Origin: a bacterium BMS3Bbin02
GTDB lineage: Bacteria; Actinomycetota; Acidimicrobiia; Spongiisociales; UBA5794
NCBI GenBank assembly: GCA_002898115.1
Contig: BDTL01000189.1
Span: 1-6,560 of the forward strand
Length of the DNA stretch: 6,560 nucleotides
Reading direction: 5' to 3'
The position numbers and the translations under genes are program-made. The notes beneath the pieces were generated by a model. It had not been told where the DNA came from. It ran no database searches and saw nothing but the letters and a program-made list of their open reading frames with translations. The number at the start of each line of letters is the position of its first letter. Within the stretch, counting starts at the first letter, position 1. This document shows, in pieces, positions 5,801-6,560 of the stretch.

Positions 5801-6560
5801 CTTGTGTGGACCTCTGCTGACCTAACTCATCCCAGCGGTTTTCTTCCGCGAGGTCAATAACCGTGTACGCCATCGCGAGCGCGCCGTCCCGGATTGCGGC
5901 CTGTCCGGCCGGTGTCATCGTGTGTGCGGCAAAGGCCTTTTGATGGTTCACGGCCCCTTCCGGATGAATATCAAGCATCGGGTGAATGGTGGGTAGCTCG
6001 TACGACACGTTCCCCATATCGGTCGACCCGGCGGCTCCCGGATCTTCGTCGGCTCCCCGGCCCATCGGTCGACCAAGCGCGGCACTGTTGTGTGCATACA
6101 GCTCGACAATCGTCGGGTCAGCACGCAGATCGGTGTAGGCGTGGCCACGAGGTCTCACCTCAAGTGTGCAGCGGGTCGCGGTGGCGGCAGCTTCGAAACA
6201 GGCCATGGCTTGTGCGTACAGTTCATCGAGTCGCGCCTTGGTTGCCGCGCGTACATACCAGGACATCGACGTGAATGCCGGGATCACGTTTGGCACACCG
6301 CCTCCGTAGGTAATGACACCGTGGACCTTGTCAGTGGGATAGAGACTCTGGCGCAACATTGAAATGTTGTTGTACGCCTGGACCGCAGCATCGAGGGCAT
6401 TGATACCGAGCTGCGGAGCCAGCGCCGCGTGTGATTCCTTGCCTGAGAACTCGATATCAATGTGGGCGACAGCGAGGTAGTTCTTGTCGACAACGTCGAA
6501 CGGCGCCGGATGGATCATCATTGCTGCTGCCGCGCCTGCGAATGCTCCTGCTTCGATCAG
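5775..6560 (-). CDS. M20-family amidohydrolase/peptidase (AbgB/PM20D2-like), N-terminus outside window
   Basis: The frame is open from the right edge (6560) to TAA opposite 5775-5777, giving 261 visible residues. The first ~130 or more residues, which would carry the main metal-binding HxD and glutamate motifs, are missing. The visible part begins with LIEAGAFAGA and MMIHPAP (H17). The dimerisation (lid) domain follows, with FSGKESHAALAP (H44), VHGVITYGGGVPNVIPAF and WYVRA. The catalytic domain resumes with GSTDMGNVS (178-184), PTIHP (H193) and a VNHQKAFAAHT segment (H206) that may supply a late metal ligand. These features match M20 amidohydrolases acting on N-acyl amino acids, aminobenzoyl-glutamate or unusual dipeptides; the substrate cannot be decided here. 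The last residues (QQRSTQGVAGARKN) overlap the start of ybaK. Transport and peptide/amide hydrolysis genes side by side suggest amino acid scavenging, but they are on opposite strands. Confidence 0.88.
   Translation of the reverse strand: MIEAGAFAGAAAAMMIHPAPFDVVDKNYLAVAHIDIEFSGKESHAALAPQLGINALDAAVQAYNNISMLRQSLYPTDKVHGVITYGGGVPNVIPAFTSMSWYVRAATKARLDELYAQAMACFEAAATATRCTLEVRPRGHAYTDLRADPTIVELYAHNSAALGRPMGRGADEDPGAAGSTDMGNVSYELPTIHPMLDIHPEGAVNHQKAFAAHTMTPAGQAAIRDGALAMAYTVIDLAEENRWDELGQQRSTQGVAGARKN

Overview
The window carries a bacterial general (polar) L-amino acid ABC importer of the AapJQMP/BztABCD class on the + strand. Converging on it from the - strand is a two-gene unit: an M20-family amidohydrolase/peptidase and a YbaK-type deacylase. 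The base composition is moderately GC-rich by eye. It uses a TTG and a GTG start, purine-rich Shine-Dalgarno sequences, and proteins resembling what I remember of actinobacterial homologues. I lean towards an actinobacterium, possibly an uncultured Acidimicrobiia-like lineage, but the phylum is inferred from recall and is not secure.

Layout. Positions 2-856 hold the C-terminal ~284 residues of the periplasmic/extracellular amino acid binding protein (aapJ); its signal peptide and N-terminus lie outside the window. A strong intrinsic terminator (879-913) follows directly. After a 176-base gap come permease aapQ (1033-2583, TTG start), permease aapM (2585-4468, one base after the aapQ stop) and ATPase aapP (4487-5233). 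A hairpin at 5256-5284 sits between the converging transcription units. On the - strand, ybaK (5312-5800) overlaps by 26 bases the end of the M20 amidohydrolase gene, which runs off the right edge (5775-6560).

How they work together. The binding protein captures amino acids and delivers them to the AapQ-AapM membrane heterodimer, with import powered by AapP dimers. The terminator between aapJ and aapQ, together with the clean codon bias of aapJ, points to much higher expression of the binding protein than of the membrane complex. The M20 enzyme may release amino acids from N-acyl or dipeptide substrates; this is a plausible but unproven link to amino acid scavenging. YbaK is a tRNA-editing-type protein that appears to be co-translated with the M20 enzyme.

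The genes themselves are ordinary. The most unusual points are the large membrane-embedded expansions of both permeases, at different places in each protein, and the loss of a normally conserved glycine/proline loop in the YbaK homologue. I did not find a previously undescribed system, an RNA gene, a mobile element or a CRISPR array.
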